From Brevundimonas sp. (GTDB taxonomy: Bacteria; Pseudomonadota; Alphaproteobacteria; Caulobacterales; Caulobacteraceae), in NCBI RefSeq assembly GCF_031082345.1, contig NZ_JAVHLH010000143.1, positions 1 to 7,407 on the forward strand: a DNA stretch of 7,407 bases. Reading direction: 5' to 3'. A model generated the notes under the pieces. That model was not told the origin of the DNA, did no database searches, and saw only the letters and a program-made list of their open reading frames with translations. Below, piece after piece: positions 6,329-7,407 of the stretch. How positions within the stretch are numbered: position 1 is the first letter of the stretch; each line of letters opens with the position of its first letter. Made by a program: the position numbers and the translations under genes.

Positions 6329-6599
6329 TCGGCCGTCCCTCCTCTGGCCCGCCACGATGTTCGGCGCAGCGACGCGCGCGATGTCGGTCCGGGAATTTCT
6401 CGCGAACCTAGCCAATCCACGCAATCCCGCCGCGCCGCTTCGCGCCTATGCGAGTCGGCTACGGAACGAAGTGAGGGACCGGTTTGAGTCCCGTCGCGCC
6501 GAACAGGGGCGCCGCGCGGGACAAAGACCGCCGACTTACCTGCCGGCGAAGGTGGCGACGGTCGGCGCCGACCAGGGAAGGCCGGACCCGGACGCAGCC
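6329..6599. other. spacer between the converging exporter operon and relaxase
   Basis: A 271-base stretch with no supported gene. A plus-strand frame from 6357 (or 6381) runs through it but then continues antisense into the relaxase, its third positions are less G/C-biased than in the neighbours, and it has no good ribosome binding site. The piece holds a perfect palindrome at 6560-6573 and a T-arm-like stretch at about 6480-6499. Two operons converge here, so terminators are expected, but no stem followed by T's is visible. Confidence 0.6.
6560..6573. repeat. 14-bp perfect palindrome
   Basis: GGTCGGCGCCGACC is its own reverse complement. It lies 26 bases beyond the relaxase stop codon on the minus strand, a position suited to 3'-end hairpin formation (5-bp stem, 4-base loop), but there is no T-tract. 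It might equally be a protein-binding site. Confidence 0.35.
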
Positions 6600-7406
6600 T
6601 CATCGGCGCCGTGGGCGCTCGGGTTCTTGGTCCGCCTCGGCCCGGCGATCGGCATCGAGCCTTCGCCTGATGTGATCCCGCTGCGTTTCGACGGCCGGCA
6701 TGGTCCGCACGAAGCGCTCCAGCACCTCCGCCGCGGCGCGATCGCCGGGCTTCTCTGACCGAGACAGTTCCAGGGCTTCCGCGACGAGCGCGCGGCGAAT
6801 CTTCCACTGGCGTTCGCGCACGGCGTCACGCCAGGGCTCGGCGTCATGTCCCGCCCGGCTCGCCTGGGCCGCGGCGCCGGCCAAGACGCGCGGGATCGGC
6901 CCATCTCCCCCGACATAGCGCTCCCTCAGCTTTCGCACCGAGATGCGTTCAGGCTTTCTCACGACGCCGCGGGCGCGGCGAGGAGTCGCCTCCGCCTCGA
7001 CGCCGCGGGCGCGCAGGGCACGGGCGAAGCCCTCCCGCCAGGCCTGCAGATCGGCCTTGCGCGGGTTCAGACGCTCGCCCTCCCGCCCCAGCATGCGGAC
7101 GGTGAGATGAACGTGCGGATGGCGGTCGTCGGTGTGCAGGGCGAAGACCCAGGGGAAGCGCTCACCGAAGGTCGCCAGGGCGAAGGCGCAGGCGCTGTCC
7201 CGGACGCGGAGGGGATCGGTCCCGGCCGGCATGCTCAGCACCAGGGACAGGGACACCGGCGCGTCGCGACGGCGCCCCGGCTCGGCGGCGAGTTCGGCGG
7301 CCCAGTCCTCCGCCAGGGTCCGGACCGCGGCCCGACCTTCGAAGCGCTCGCCGTCCGGTCCCTCCAGCACAAGCTTGCCGTTGCGGGAGATGTAATCCAG
7401 GTGCCG
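6600..7406 (-). CDS. MobA/VirD2-type relaxase (mobilization nuclease), N-terminus outside window
   Basis: The frame is open from the right edge (Arg codon at 7404-7406) to the stop at 6600-6602, giving 268 visible residues; the GTG at 7368-7370 is not a believable start because similarity continues upstream. Relaxases nick one strand at the transfer origin and stay covalently attached through a tyrosine. Numbering from the first visible residue, Tyr5 in HLDYISRNG is the candidate catalytic tyrosine (it lines up by eye with YITD of RP4 TraI). The metal-binding histidines are His96, His98 and His100 in HTDDRHPHVHL (7104-7136). The tyrosine-to-histidine gap of about 93 residues suits the MOBP class. 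ERLNPRKADL and ATPRRARG, typical of these mobilization nucleases, follow. The C-terminal third is Arg/Glu-rich, helical and without a visible domain. It indicates that this DNA is, or once was, part of a conjugative or mobilizable element. Confidence 0.88.
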   Translation of the reverse strand, partial: RHLDYISRNGKLVLEGPDGERFEGRAAVRTLAEDWAAELAAEPGRRRDAPVSLSLVLSMPAGTDPLRVRDSACAFALATFGERFPWVFALHTDDRHPHVHLTVRMLGREGERLNPRKADLQAWREGFARALRARGVEAEATPRRARGVVRKPERISVRKLRERYVGGDGPIPRVLAGAAAQASRAGHDAEPWRDAVRERQWKIRRALVAEALELSRSEKPGDRAAAEVLERFVRTMPAVETQRDHIRRRLDADRRAEADQEPERPRRR

Positions 7407-7407
7407 C

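Noticed and set aside
5570..6424. 284-residue open frame antisense to the second permease
   Set aside because: It is low-complexity (His, Gly, Arg, Gln, Asp) and is a shadow of the membrane protein's codons.
6357..6758. Plus-strand frame of 133 codons over the spacer and relaxase 3' end
   Set aside because: There is no ribosome binding site, weaker codon bias than neighbours, no motif, and half of it is antisense to the relaxase.
1..7407. CRISPR array, insertion sequence ends or rRNA genes
   Set aside because: I saw no regularly spaced repeats, no transposase frame with terminal inverted repeats and no rRNA-like stretch.

Overview
This window reads as GC-rich alphaproteobacterial DNA. Third codon positions are strongly G/C, Shine-Dalgarno sites are GGAG-type, and genes are tightly packed. 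A Caulobacterales-like host (for example Brevundimonas) is my guess from codon style and gene content; the sequence does not prove it. The left part is a copper-resistance locus, the middle is an ABC export operon, and the right end carries a conjugative relaxase. This suggests accessory DNA of an integrative or plasmid element, with metal-resistance and export genes as cargo.

Layout. Positions 2-376 hold the last four membrane helices of an APC-type permease that enters from the left. A CsoR-family copper-sensing repressor lies on the minus strand (505-780). It is divergent from a Cu(I)-type P1B ATPase, CopA (882-3236), whose N-terminus carries a YHS domain and a CPMHP...CPICGM heavy-metal-binding motif instead of the usual HMA domain. 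The gap between the two genes holds two inverted repeats of the form ATACCC-N5-GGGTAT. One lies over the likely csoR -10 and the other over the likely copA -10. The simplest reading is a self-contained switch: CsoR represses both promoters, Cu(I) releases it, and CopA pumps copper out of the cytoplasm.

After a 245-bp spacer with several inverted repeats comes a plus-strand group: a small two-helix membrane protein (3482-3775), then an ABC ATPase (3991-4845) and two ABC-2 type permeases (4842-5555 and 5552-6328). The last three are joined by ATGA stop/start overlaps. This looks like a heterodimeric drug-exporter type transporter; its substrate is unknown. The small gene appears to continue out of frame in two steps to 3938, which suggests a longer gene broken by two single-base shifts.

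Positions 6329-6599 are a spacer with no supported gene, holding one perfect 14-bp palindrome. Beyond it, on the minus strand, is a relaxase (6600-7406, N-terminus outside the window) with a candidate catalytic tyrosine and a three-histidine metal motif. The ABC operon and the relaxase converge on the spacer, a likely boundary between cargo and transfer module.
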